Notes under the pieces: generated by a model
The model's database searches: none
What the model was told of the DNA's origin: nothing
Seen by the model: the letters and a program-made list of their open reading frames with translations, nothing else
Translations under genes and position numbers: made by a program
Shown here: in pieces, positions 37,401 through 57,999 of the stretch
Position numbering within the stretch: position 1 is the first letter of the stretch
Layout of the letters: each line of letters begins with the position of its first letter
Assembly: GCA_009741485.1 (NCBI GenBank)
Contig: CM019216.1
Coordinates: 41,512,872 to 41,576,871 of the forward strand
DNA: 64,000 nucleotides
DNA from: Malurus cyaneus samueli
Taxonomy: Eukaryota > Chordata > Aves > Passeriformes > Maluridae
Direction of reading: 5' to 3'

Positions 37401-38309
37401 AACACAATCAACCACTTAAGTACTATTTTATAAATAACTAAAAATTCAACTAGAATTAAATTTGGGCAAAGCTTAATTGTATTGCATTGGTAAACACTGA
37501 TTAAAAGACCCCAAAATTGTCTTAGAAATGCTGCAGTATGCAGTATGTACAGGATTCCTAGAATAGGGCTGACATCCTTCACCATTACTGAAGCAAGTTT
37601 TATTTCATGCAAGCTTGCTGCTGCATCAGAACAAGTCACTTTATGCTCAGAATGCTGTGGAATCAGTGATCAAACAACCGGAGTTCTTTTTAAGGTATGC
37701 AATAAATGAAGAACAAGGTGAGTGATAACTACCAAGGTCAGTTGTCACCAGAGAAGTCATCAAATGTGATTTTAGCACACTCCAGAAACCAAATGCCAAT
37801 TTGGAAGTAGAGCAATAGCATCAATAGTATGAAGCACTTATGTGCCACTGCAGTAACAAAAAGGCCGCCCCCCAGTAATCACAGCTTCTTGTTAAAATAC
37901 TGGAAGTATTACTCAATATAGCAAATTCAAAGACTATTTTCGAAAAATCTTTATACCTACAGAAGCTTGTCTTCAAAAAACAGCAGTAACACAAGACTGT
38001 TACTATAGAGATAAACAATTGTGCATAGACTTTCAGTGGTGCATTGTAACAAAAACTGAATTCCTTAACTGTGTGCAGCAGATGTATCATTTTCTGGAAG
38101 GCATAAAAATTTTAGTAACAGCAAGAAGCTCTAGGCTTCCTTCATTCCCATACAGCCTTTCCAGAACTATGAGTACATTTTTTGCAATTTCTCATATGAG
38201 ACTGCGTTGTGTCAATACACATTCACACTTGCTACACTACCCACATAAGCATCAGGGTCATGACAGGAAACTAAGGCTTCTTCCCCCACAGCTGGACACC
38301 CTCTGCTCT
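34401..38309. other. No secure gene; possible weak exons
   Basis: A pyrimidine tract ending CCTCACACAG (36559-36568) is followed by a coiled-coil-like QLQQQKLVQK stretch, reading across the acceptor, and donor-like GTAAAC. Another acceptor (TTCTCTTACAG) sits near 35995. Neither could be tied to the preceding exons with confidence. Confidence 0.35.
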
Positions 38310-39545
38310 CTTGCTCAAGAGTACTGAAAAATTCCCTGGCATGTGGGGAAACTGGCAGATCAAGCTGCTATGCATCATACTTGAAAAGTCATGGTAGTCT
38401 GGTTTAGTTTCCACTGACTGGAAAAGGGGAAATATAACCCCACCTAAAAGAAAAGAAAAAAAAAAAAAGGAAAAAAGGAAGACCCAAGGAATTACGATCT
38501 GGTCAGCATCACCTCGGTGCTTGGCAACAAGATGGAGCAAATCCTCCTGCTGGAATCTGTGCTAAAGCACACACAAAATAAAGAGGCAGTTAGTAACAGC
38601 CAACATAGCTTCACTGAGGACAAATTATGACTAAACCTGGTGGGTTTCCACATGGGGTTATAGCACTGGTGGATGAGGGAAGAGTGACAGACATCACCTA
38701 CCTTGACCTGTGCAAAGTATTTGACACTGCCCCACACGAAATCCTCGTCTCTAAACTGGAGAGACATGGATTTGGCAGATGGACCACTTGGTGGATAAGA
38801 AACTGGATGGATGACCACACTCAGAGCTGTAGTCAATGGCTCAATGTCCAAAAGCAGACCAGTGATGAGTGGTGTCCTCATGGCTCGGTATTGGGACCAG
38901 CACCGTTTAACATTTTTGTCAGACACAGGCAGTGGGACCAAAGGCACCCTCGGCAAGTCTCCCAATGACACCAAGCTCTGAGATGCAGTGGACACACTAA
39001 GGGAAGGGATGTCATCCAGAGAGACCTTGGCAAGCTTGAGAGGTGGGACTTTGTGAACCTCATGGAGTTCAACAAGGCCAAGTGCAAGATCCTGCACCTG
39101 GGTCTGGGCAATCCCACATAAAAATACAGGCCGGGCAGTGAATAGACTGAGAGCAGCCCTGAGGAGAAGGACTTGGAGGTTTTGGCCAATAGGAACCCCA
39201 CCATAAGCAGGCAATGTGTAACTCACAGCTCAGAATGACAACTGTGTCCTGGGTTTTATTAAGCAAAGTGTGATCATCAGGTCATGGAAGGTCACTCTCA
39301 CTCTCCTTGCCTCTCTTCCGAGAACCCACCCGGAGTACTGCATCCATCAAACCCGCTGGAGTGAGTCTAGAGACTGTCCAGAGCAGCTGTGGATATCCCA
39401 TCCCTGGAAATGTTAAAGCTCCATCCAACCTTGGAGCAACCTGGTCTAGGTGTCCCTGCCCAGGCAGAGGAGTTGAAACTAGATGATCCTTGAAGTCCCT
39501 GCCAGTCACAACCACTCCATGGTTCTAAGAAATCAGAAAATACCT
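38310..39545 (+). mobile_element. CR1 LINE, reverse-transcriptase fragment plus 3' end, internally deleted
   Basis: The plus strand carries a broken CR1 second open reading frame with many stops and shifts, recognisable by segments such as KKEDPRNYDLVSITS, YLDLCKVFDTAPHEILVSKL, GSVLGPAPFNIFV and HPEYCIH. Near 39358 it jumps directly to the CR1 3' end (CCATCCCTGGAAATG through CCATGGTTCTAAGAA), so the C-terminal part of the frame is deleted. An A-rich stretch at about 38450-38477 interrupts it. Inactive old copy, lying about 420 bp beyond the CD164 3'UTR. Confidence 0.9.
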
Positions 39546-39964
39546 TTTTCATGAAAGTTTTAACAGCCTCTGTTCAAACACAGACGGCAGCCCCTCTTCC
39601 ACCTGACATCCAGTATTACAGACTTGGCTATCAGAAAGAGGAGTATCAAGCCTCACAGGTTGTCACAAATCTAAAACTTAATACATACCTTGCTCATCTT
39701 TGGCTTTAAGTGGAAAACAGAGTTAAGCTAACACGAAAAAGCATGACCCAAACGAACATTTTTTTAAGCTTATTCTAGATCTGAATCGGTATTGCTAAAT
39801 GCAAAGTTAATGCTGCCTTTAGGAGAGCTAGCAATTCTTCAAAACTTCCATTCTTCTTCTTTCCCTCATTATTTCTCAATTTCCATGGGAAACAGCTCAT
39901 CTCCAGAAAGTCAGAAAGCAGACAACCCTCTCCGGGATTGCTCACATTAAAGAAAGTTCACAGG

Positions 39965-42857
39965 TTAAATTCCATTCAACAGATTTTATTCATCAATTTG
40001 GTTTTGCGATTACAACGGCTTCAGTTTTCCTCCACTGAAGACAAAATACAAACTTTTACAGCAACACTTGCAGAGAACATTCATAAGGTAACAGCTTGAT
40101 ATTTGCACAAGTTGGCTTCAAGAAAAAGCCAAATAACTTGAAGAGTCACTACGATTCAGTGCCTAAAACTGATTTAGGGGCAAGTACAACTACAGATCTA
40201 TGAGCTACCTTCCACTTCAAAACACAAGGCCAAGAAAAACTGCAAGTTGTTACTTCAGGTTTTTTTGCTAGTACACAGCACAGATCAGCTGATACTGCCA
40301 TTTCACAAAGCAGTAAATACTTTCGACAGTGAGGCAGCCAAGCACACGGTGAAGATGTATAACCCGGCCTCCCCTCCCCCCGAACAACTGAAAGGGAAAC
40401 AAGTCAAGCCACAACTCTGAACTGTGGAATTACACCTTGCTGGCAAGGCTAATGAGCAAAAGATGTGTAGTGCAGGCCTTCCAGAATGTCACTAAATTGA
40501 TACAGCATAAACTTGAGTTTTTCAGATAGGCATTTGTACATGCCAGAGATCCTGGGTTTCCTAAAGTCTTGGAAAACAGCAATTGCTGGCATCATGACAA
40601 ATTTAGTAACTAAGGCAAGGTACCCCTTCTACCCTTTTAAACAAAATTTGAGGCAAACAAGGAAGCAATTTTAAGGCACTTTAAACATTATTTTACTTTG
40701 CTTTACCAGCATACTTTATCAGCAACCTAAATCAGGATTAGCAAAGCTCGTGAATAAGCATATCATCAATATTTTACAGAGCAACTTTTTTGTGGCAATG
40801 TTTTCCATGCTATGAAGTGTTCTGTAGTACTTTCCTGCAAGTTTCCCAAGAGAGCCCATTGAGGGCAAAAATTGTATGCTAGGTATAGTATGCTTTGCTG
40901 AGCTAAAGGCAAACTGTCATATTTCAAAAGAGTATTTTCTTCACTTCAAAGCACAGAATACAAGCTCATGGATTTTTTTTGAGCAGATAAATGTAGTAAA
41001 ATAGTCCTTAGATAGGGAAAGATTTAAGTGATTTCACAATAAGGCCAAGGATATACCATCTAACTCACACACATACTCTTGCTGAAAACTGGCTGCTCAC
41101 TGCTGTTTTCATGAACCTGAGCTGATTGTCTTAGTTTTGCTTAGAAAACCAAAAGCTAATGAACTCAAAGATACAGTACTAGTGAGTAACCTCTGCATTT
41201 TGTAGCAATTTGAGTTTTCTATGCAGCACAATAGAAACAATGCCATTCAAACTAGAACACAAGGAAGCAATGCTGTACACTTGAGCTGAAGTGCACTGAA
41301 TTTGCTTCATAATTCAAGTTCCACTGCCATGACTATTATCTGCTATCAATGCTATTTTTGTATTGAGTGCCAAATTCCAGTCAAGTCAGAGCTAGTAAGA
41401 CAGTACTACAGATTATCCCAAAACTGATGATCAAGGGATATCATCAGAAGCTATGCATTATGTGCTACATCCACCACCTGATTTTATCTCTATTTCCATT
41501 TTTCCTGTGGGTTTATTTTCACAGGTGCTCAAGTCAGTCTGCATTGGGAGACGACGTACCTTTGATACTCAAATCACATGGCTGATCCAGCCAAAGGGAA
41601 AAAAAACCAAAAAAAAAACTCCACCTAAACTATTTGGCTGAATAGATTTCCTTAACCAGTTCACTGCAGGGTAACACAAACCTGAAGCCAGGAAGCAGGG
41701 AGGGGAAAGGAAAAAGCTGTAGCCTGCAGTCCCAGGATTACAGCAATCCTGACTAGGATCGAATCAGCAGATCCTCTGAACAACCCTTAACTGCTCCTTC
41801 AGCAAGCAGACATACTGGAGGATAATAAAGAAAAAAACAACCCGAAGTCCTGAAATAAACTGCAATTTTGTTTGAGTAACAAAAACATCAGGATTTCCCA
41901 AACATCAGTATTTCAAGTATAAATATGAGTTGTTGCCTTTTATATAGGGAGTGAACTGGATTTTATCACTAGTTTTATGGTTGGTCTTTGTAGGCCAGAC
42001 CAGAAGGTAAACAAGTCAAAGCTTCTGTTTGTAGCTGAACATCACTGTACCATACTCCTCACTGTAAAACAAAATCAATAAGGGACAGTTATTCTAGGAA
42101 ACTTTTTTTAAACTGGAATGCTCAAGTATTCTATATTCCTATGTAAAGCTAATACTTAAAAGTTTTGTCTTGGAGAGAGCTGGGACACGCAACCTACTGA
42201 AATTTAGTCTTTTAAGGCACTAATATTTATTTCCCCATTAGAAGGATTATCCCTACATCATCCTCATTAATTGCAAATGGCATAGGAATTCTGTTTGGAA
42301 TGACGTATTTTATGAGGCAACTTTTATTCTTGTGTAAAAAAAAAGGGTTATGTTATTCTGTTATTATCTAATTCTACATTTTTGTCCATCTTTATAGCAA
42401 CACACTGTAAGAGCCATAAGCTGCTATAAATGGCATTTCACTCCCTGAAATCAGTCACCAATAATTCACATCTTGATAAAACTGAAGGGATACTGTATCA
42501 GATGTTTAAATTAGCCTTCAGAATAAGTCATCTTAAGATTGTCTACTGGACAGTGTTGCCACTGAATAAGAATCTCTGAATGTCTACATTTGGCATATCA
42601 AGAAAAGTCCCACATCAGCAGCCACTAAAAGAAAATAAAACAGCCATTAGAACCCATGCAGCATATTGCAAGTAATCCTGTTGAAGAGATTCATATCACC
42701 TCTTGCCAAGTATAATGTTGCAAAAATATTCATTTAAAGTCTTCTTTTAGAGATTTAAAGGACATTATAAACTGCTGTCTTCCATGAACAACAGAAAATA
42801 TTTTGGTTCAGTGAACTACAGGTGTTGGGCTACTAGTCCATTACCAAGAGGCAGGTC
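39965..42857 (-). other. CD164: CD164 3' untranslated region with candidate poly(A) signals
   Basis: About 2.9 kb of AT-rich, repeat-poor sequence follows the stop codon. On the minus strand AATAAA occurs at 42231-42226, 41517-41512 and about 39990-39984. The last is the best candidate for the long transcript, and the length is similar to the long 3'UTR known for mammalian CD164. No further coding exon was seen. The exact end is inferred. Confidence 0.65.
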
Positions 42858-51994
<9,137 letters not shown>

Positions 51995-52253
51995 GGTGGC
52001 GATGCGGTGAAATGAGGGGGCTGCGGCTCCCGCTCCTGCTCGGCGCTTCCTTCTCTGCCTCAGCCCGCTCGACTCCCGCTGCCGCCGCGCACCCGCGCGC
52101 GCCGCCGCCCCACCCCACCCCGCGCCGCGTCACGGGAGCGCCCGGGCTGCCCCGCCCCGCCCGCCAGCGGCGCGGTGGTTCCGCCAGCTTCCTGCTCTCC
52201 CCTATCCGGCGGGTAATGGAACGGTCCGCAGCGCGGGGCGCGGCGCTGCTCCC

Positions 52254-52263
52254 CCACGTGACC
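52254..52263 (-). promoter_or_regulatory. CLEAR-like E-box (GGTCACGTGG) upstream of CD164
   Basis: On the minus strand GGTCACGTGG lies about 260 bp before the CD164 start. It contains the palindrome CACGTG with the GTCACGTG core favoured by TFEB/TFE3 at lysosomal genes. CD164 encodes a lysosomal membrane protein, so the site fits, but function is inferred from motif and position only. Confidence 0.45.
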
Positions 52264-52401
52264 CCGCCGCTCCCTCAGCAGGGAACCTTTCCCGCGCGTC
52301 ACGCGCTGCCCGAGCGCCGGCACGTCACCACGGAGATCCCGCCCCCTCCCCGCTGTGTGTCCGCTGATTGGCTGGGATGAGCCGGGGGGCGGAGCCGGGG
52401 C

Positions 52402-52474
52402 GCGCGGGTTCCCGTTTTTCGCGGGTTCCCGTTTCGCGCGGGTTCCCGTTTTTCGCGGGTTCCCGTTTCGCGCG
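52402..52474 (+). repeat. 34-bp GC-rich minisatellite in the CD164 CpG island
   Basis: Two perfect 34-bp units, each made of two related halves around GGGTTCCCGTTT, followed by a partial unit. The frames running through it give repetitive Arg/Phe/Pro peptides (RVPVFRGFPF-like) with no protein character. Confidence 0.85.
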
Positions 52475-53056
52475 TGGTCGATTCTGTTCCGTGAGTGCCG
52501 CGCTGTGCAGGGCGTGTCGCTCCGGGCAGTGCGGAGAGAGACCCTCCCCGGCGGCAGACACCAGCTGCCCTTGGCCCACAGCTGTTGCCCTGTTCCCACG
52601 CCCCTCCCCAATTTCTACCGTGACTAAACAGCGAATCGTACTTAATAGTAGTAAGTGAATCGCACGTGAACCGTAAGAATCTGCGTGCTGCACTTGCACA
52701 GCGTTGTCCTGCTGTGCTCCCGGCTGCAGTAGTGCTGTCGCAGCTGGAAGCTCCACACCGGGAGTTGGTGTAGGTCCAGGATGACCTGGCAGCAATGCCA
52801 GAAGGGAAGCATGGTAAAAATTGTTAAATGTATATTTCCAGCTGCATCGTAAAGAGCACGTGGAGGAGGCTCTTTGGTCATCCCACCTCTTCTGTTCATG
52901 GGCTTAGTAATGTTAGGTTTGCAGTTCGACTCAACGAAAGGGCTTATCCAACCTAAGTGATTCTGAGAATCAGTAATTCCCTCCTCATCACTGGGAGAAT
53001 TCCCCCTTATGCCTATCACATTTTCTCTGTCTTTTGTTTTTTCCTAAGGCAGTTTG

Positions 53057-53161
53057 AGTCTATATATATCATCATCAGTGGACTCTCTGCAAATAAAAGT
53101 TTGTTTGTGTCAATCTTCTTCGTCATTGTATGCAATGCCAACAGAATGTTGGGAAACAAAG
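53057..53161 (+). other. Exon-like segment of unknown identity
   Basis: Bordered by TTTCCTAAGGCAG and GTAAAC, with two frames open over its length. One of them ends in phase 0 and the other in phase 1, whereas the open frame at 53377 would need phase 2, so the two do not join simply. Weak support. Confidence 0.15.
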
Positions 53162-53376
53162 GTAAACATTAATGCATGCTTGTATTCAAGGAGCGCTAAG
53201 CTAGAGCTATAAAGCGAATTTTATTATAGTCCTGGTCAAAGGACGAATGGAAGAAAAGTTATAATCAGGAGAGTTCCTCTTTGGTTCTCCCAAGTGTGAG
53301 CTGGACTTGGGCAATAAAGAGGAAACTGCCAAATAAATCCCTAGCCTAATCTTCCTTTTACTTTGTTTCCTGAAGG

Positions 53377-53673
53377 TGTTTTATTGCCAAGAGACTGATA
53401 AAATGCAGAAACTTTAACGAAGCTACCTATCATGATTACTGTGGAGCTACAGAAAGGCCTGTAGGGCTGCTGGTAATACACAGCTTGGGTGCAGAGCTTC
53501 CTGACAAGCTTCTGTACTGTCATATGCTAGCTGGCAGGATGGCTAATGGTTTGCTTTCCTACAAAAAAGCCTTAGAGGAAAAGAAAGGTCTGCAAGAAAA
53601 ACAACAGCGAGTCAATTTTGTGACTGGATACCTATGTATGAACTGGAACCTTGTACGAGCTGCATTAAAATGA
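53377..53673 (+). CDS. Unidentified plus-strand open frame near the CD164 promoter
   Basis: After an acceptor-like TTTGTTTCCTGAAG one frame is open for about 98 codons to TGA at 53671-53673. It contains NFNEATYHDYCGATERPVGL, then LVIHSLGAELPDKLLYCHML, AGRMANGLLSYKKALEEKKG and a basic, amphipathic end. An ATG-initiated version starts at 53485. It could be the terminal exon of a gene transcribed divergently from the CD164 CpG island; the segment 53057-53161, with AG and GT borders, might precede it. No family was recognised and the frame may be a relic. Confidence 0.35.
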   Translation, partial: CFIAKRLIKCRNFNEATYHDYCGATERPVGLLVIHSLGAELPDKLLYCHMLAGRMANGLLSYKKALEEKKGLQEKQQRVNFVTGYLCMNWNLVRAALK

Positions 53674-55587
53674 CCAAACATGTTCTGTTGTATGTAAATG
53701 TCAGTAACATCAGAATTTAGTTCTGAAAAGTGATAAAGAAACTGAAGTTGCGCACTGACTTTAGTTATCTCTCATTCTGCATTTTTACTGGAGTGTTAGT
53801 GTAAAAGAATTGAGTTATTTCTACAGTATGATGAAAGTTTGTGACCTTTAAATAAGAAATACTTTTCTCATTCATAATTCAAATACTGTATATGTGTTCG
53901 ACCTTTGAATAAGCAGCATAAATTGAGGAGCAGCATAAATAAAAATTGCAATATAACTGAAACTGCAGGGAGCATGGAATAAGGGAGTTTTCTATGGATT
54001 CCACTCATCCCTCCTAGCCATACCTTCAGAGATTTTTATGTCTTCTGGAACAAGGGTCTTCTGCTTGGATCAGGGCTTGATTGACAGGGTCTCATCATGT
54101 GGTTTTATACCACAGTAGTCATGTGGTATTATTTGAACTCAGGTTTTCTTTTTTTCTGCTCTTGTGAGTTATAATGTTAAATATATCATCAGTTATCAGT
54201 GTTTTATGAGGGATTGCAGTGGCAGTTCTGTTGATGTGCTGGACACATGAAGTGTAATGGTTTCTGCCATCTGCATTTCATCAGGAGTGCATACTAAAAA
54301 TCACTTTCCAGAAAGAAAACAAATAGGACAGCTAAATAAAAGATAAGATGCTAAGTGTTTGTGTATATGGAAGAAGTGGGAGAAAACGAAGTACATAATA
54401 AAATAGAACTAAGACTAGCAGTGAGGGCAAAAACATCTCCACAAGCGAGTGAAAACATGTCTGTCATGTAATCCTGGGGGCTGGTGGGAATCCAGGGAAA
54501 TGATAAATGTGGTTTGTCTGTTTTTTCTTATAGTCAGCATCTTGGGACTTTGGTGTAGCATACAGTCAGCAGGATCATGGCAGCCTGGGTTGTTGTTGTT
54601 GGATTTAAAACACTGCATTCATCACTGGATCCAGTTCTCATAGCACTGTTATATACTTAGTGGTTAGTAAGGCATTTACCTCTGTTTTGAGTCTATAAGG
54701 AATTCAAAGCACTGCATTACTGGAAAATTATGTCAAGACCTTGACAAAAATGGGTAAAAGCTAAAGGTCTGCAGATGTCCATTTTAGGGAAGTGCATTTT
54801 AAACATAGCAAATGCCCAGGATGTGAAGCAGATTGTGTCATATCAATTGGTGCTTGGCAAGCTGTAATAATGGGTTGAAGAGATTCAGTAGGAGCACTCT
54901 GCAGTTTGGGATGATAGCAGTAAATGAAAAAATTTATTAGATAAACTGAAGGGAACATATATTTGCTTCATTTTGTAAACATTGGTTCTCATTTCCATGT
55001 TGTGATTTCAAGTGCATGAAAAGAGAAGTGCATGTGAAGTGTAAATATGTGGTGGGTGTTTTAGCAGGGAAAATACAGCATTCAAGGAGGTTTTGGGGTA
55101 TTTTTTACTATTACATAATGATGCATTATTGTATTCTGGTGCCATTCACCAGAATGGTGAATTGTTCAGAAATAATGCATCGACTCCTGTGCCTGCAGCT
55201 TTGTAACCTTCGTTCGTCCTTGCCTTGTGAGGCAGATATGGCAGTAAATCCCGTGTAGAGGTGTTTCCAACCGGGGCTGTATCCAGCCCTAAGGCACAGG
55301 GTTGTGCCTGCCGTGCCGTGTGACATCCGGGTGTGCATTTAAAGTGGCCGTGTGTCTGTCCCCAGCAGGAATTGTGGGTGAGGACATTGGCAGCTGTACT
55401 GTACAAGCTGCTTGCCTGAGGCGGGCAAGGTGGAGCTGTGCTTGGTACGCACTAATGCTGCATTACAGGCACTCGCTCAGCCCCACCAGGTGGGGTGGAA
55501 AGGCTGCTTTTAACATAAGGAAAAAATGAAATCATATAGAGAGCGGTTAGTAATGATACAATAATATAAAAATATTTTCTTTTCCAG

Positions 55588-55673
55588 AGATAGTGATATG
55601 GGCTGACGCTTTTAGCCTAAGGCAAGCTGAAGAGACATGTCTTAAGAAGAGAAATGGAAGGCAACAGGCAGAG
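55588..55673 (+). CDS. Unidentified plus-strand candidate exon
   Basis: 86 nt between a strong acceptor (TTTTCTTTTCCAG) and donor (GTAAGA). One frame is fully open: IVIWADAFSLRQAEETCLKK then RNGRQQAE. It ends in phase 0. No family was recognised; the splice sites are the main support. Confidence 0.3.
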
Positions 55674-57201
55674 GTAAGATGGAATAGAAGGGATAAACCT
55701 TTCACCTGTGCAGCTGCAACCAACCAGAGAATGAGGTCAGGCTGGTTTAGGTGACCAAAGGAAAATAAGGCTAATGTTTAGACAGAGTCCTTGCAACAGC
55801 ACATCCCTTTACTGCAATTTTAACATGCATTTTTCAGTTGGTGATTGTATAATACAGTGGTGGGCTTTGGCCTGTGTTAGGGCAGGAGCATATTTCCGAG
55901 AAGTTTAGCTGTGTCCTCAAGGCTGGCTGGCAGATTAAAATGCCTTGGTCAACCTGGGAGTTTTTCAATTGAAGGAACTTCAGGAGAGTCTCCACAACTT
56001 TTTCTCAGTAGATGTTTTTGTTCTGAGGCTCTTGCATCTGGCTCCTGCCTAAGATGTAGCATCTGTGGGTTGCCTGTGCCTACTCTTGGGTCCCACTCAC
56101 CTGGCATCTGCTCTTGCTGTGCCCTGATGGCCTGGAACAATGCTTCTTCCCTCACAGCAGCTGAGGTACAGGCACAATTGGCCTTTGTTAGCCTGGCCAC
56201 CCATTACTGCTTCTTAAAACCCTAAACCTTACCAGAATTACATGTCAAGATTTCTTTCTGTGAAGTTTGTAAAATCATTCCACCTACTCCTTTTCTTTGT
56301 GCAACAGCTGTATTACATCATTCTGATGCATCTGATAATGCTGCATAGTTGATATTATCAGTAAAGTTCTTTCAAAACGTATCCCTTGGAGTATCTTTTT
56401 TTCCTCCCTGGAACTGGTGGCAAGAATTTTTTGTTTGACTGCCAGCTGGGGGTCAACAGTGAATTAACAAAGGGTATCCCAAGAAATAAAGTATATGATG
56501 GGCATAAACAGAGAGTTGTAGCCATGAGAGTCTGAAAAGGAAAGTGAGGCTGGTCTGCAGGAAGCTGAAATGTGTTGGGAAGGTCTGTCTGATACCATGA
56601 AAATGGACTTACACCAGAGATCCCAGGGCTTCCCCAGACCTGTGTGGAATACTTTCATAGCTGAGGAGCCACACTAACAATTTCTGCTGGCTTTAGCAGC
56701 CCTCCTGGATCAGATTCAGAAACCCCCTGACCTCAGATTAGGTAAACTACCTTATAGTTAATGACTTCATCTTCCAATTTTTGTCTGATCAGTGCTTGAA
56801 TAAGCAGGGGAAGTGATTGGAGCCTACTGTCTGTGCTTTATTAACACAATGTCCTTGTGCTTTTAACACGTACACCTGTGCAAAGAAAATTTGTGTATAG
56901 TCTCAGGGCTTCTTTCATCACTTTTCATTTAAGGCAGTATCTAAGAGAGTGTTTTGCTGGATTAAGGAGCTCAGCATAAAATTCCAATAAAGCAAAACTT
57001 GAAAGATACCAGTTTCTCTTACAGCGGTGACACATTACATAAATAAAACGCTGTGTAATCTGGTAAGATAATAGCTTTCTCAGAATGCATGTTGCTGCCA
57101 GCTGTTCTTTATAGAAGGGAGTTTTTTTATATGGTTGCTGGGAAGGGAACTTCTTCAAAACCAGCAGCTGACACTGAAAGTCTTCACCTCCCCATTTTTA
57201 G

Positions 57202-57343
57202 ATTGTCCCTGAATTTCCTGTCTTTGTGGAGACCCCATGGTTTGTCTCTGGACTTGTCTGACCTCTGGATGCGTGTGCATGCTATTTCTCTGGTCTGGGT
57301 CTCTGAGAGGCAGCACTGTATTCCTAGTGACTTGATCAGAGAT
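57202..57343 (+). CDS. Unidentified plus-strand candidate exon
   Basis: 142 nt between acceptor CTCCCCATTTTTAG and a consensus donor GTAAGT. One frame is open throughout and ends SERQHCIPSDLIRD in phase 0, matching the candidate exon at 57693. The product is Leu/Trp-rich and unrecognised. Confidence 0.25.
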
Positions 57344-57692
57344 GTAAGTTATACCAGAAAATGTGTCACAAAACATCATTTTGGCTTGGGGTTAAGATGA
57401 ATATTCCATTCCAGTTTCATTGTTCATTGCCTTGGACTCCAGCTTGCAGGCACTGGGGAACCAGGCTGGAAAGACACACTGTTTCTTTTAGGTGACCTCT
57501 TAATACTGGATGAAAGATTTTACCATGTTTATTTCTGCCAGTGTCCTGTCATGACCAATGCAAATACAGTAATTATGGCTTGCCTGAGGAATTGTTATGC
57601 CTGAAATTCAGAATATTTCCTGGTTGTATTCTCCTCTTCTCGTTATAACCTTTTTCATGTGGTGTGATTTGAGCCAGCTGTCCCCTGCCCAG

Positions 57693-57767
57693 ATCCTTTA
57701 TGTGGCTCTCCTAGATCTCCAGTGTATGACATCCAGCTGTACATCCAGCCATCATCCTTGTCATCAG
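57693..57767 (+). CDS. Unidentified plus-strand candidate exon
   Basis: 75 nt, phase 0 to phase 0, acceptor TGTCCCCTGCCCAG and donor GTCTGT. It reads ILYVALLDLQCMTSSCTSSH then HPCHQ. It follows in frame from the candidate exon ending at 57343. The donor is weak and no family is recognised. Confidence 0.22.
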
Positions 57768-57999
57768 GTCTGTGGCTTTTGGCACAGGGTCAGCTTTCTG
57801 ATGCTCGGTGTGATGAGGCATTTGCCTGCCCTCAGAGTCCCTGACCATTGCCCACTGCCAGAGCATGAGTTTCTGGGCTCTGACATCTGCTCAGGTCAGG
57901 TCATTTGGACTCAAATCACATGCTGTGTTCTGCTTTGATCCCCTGTGGAACATTGGAGACACTGAGGCTGCAGCCACAGAGCAGAACTGCCATGGGTGA

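Noticed and set aside
38492..39226. Minus-strand frame of 244 codons, the longest in the window
   Set aside because: It lies antisense to the CR1 reverse-transcriptase fragment and is a chance frame.
52060..52611. Minus-strand frame of 183 codons upstream of CD164
   Set aside because: Composition follows the CpG island and the 34-bp minisatellite (REPAKNGNPR repeats); no protein family.
52642..53019. Minus-strand frame of 125 codons
   Set aside because: No domain, no splice sites matching a neighbour, and no homologue recognised; most likely chance.
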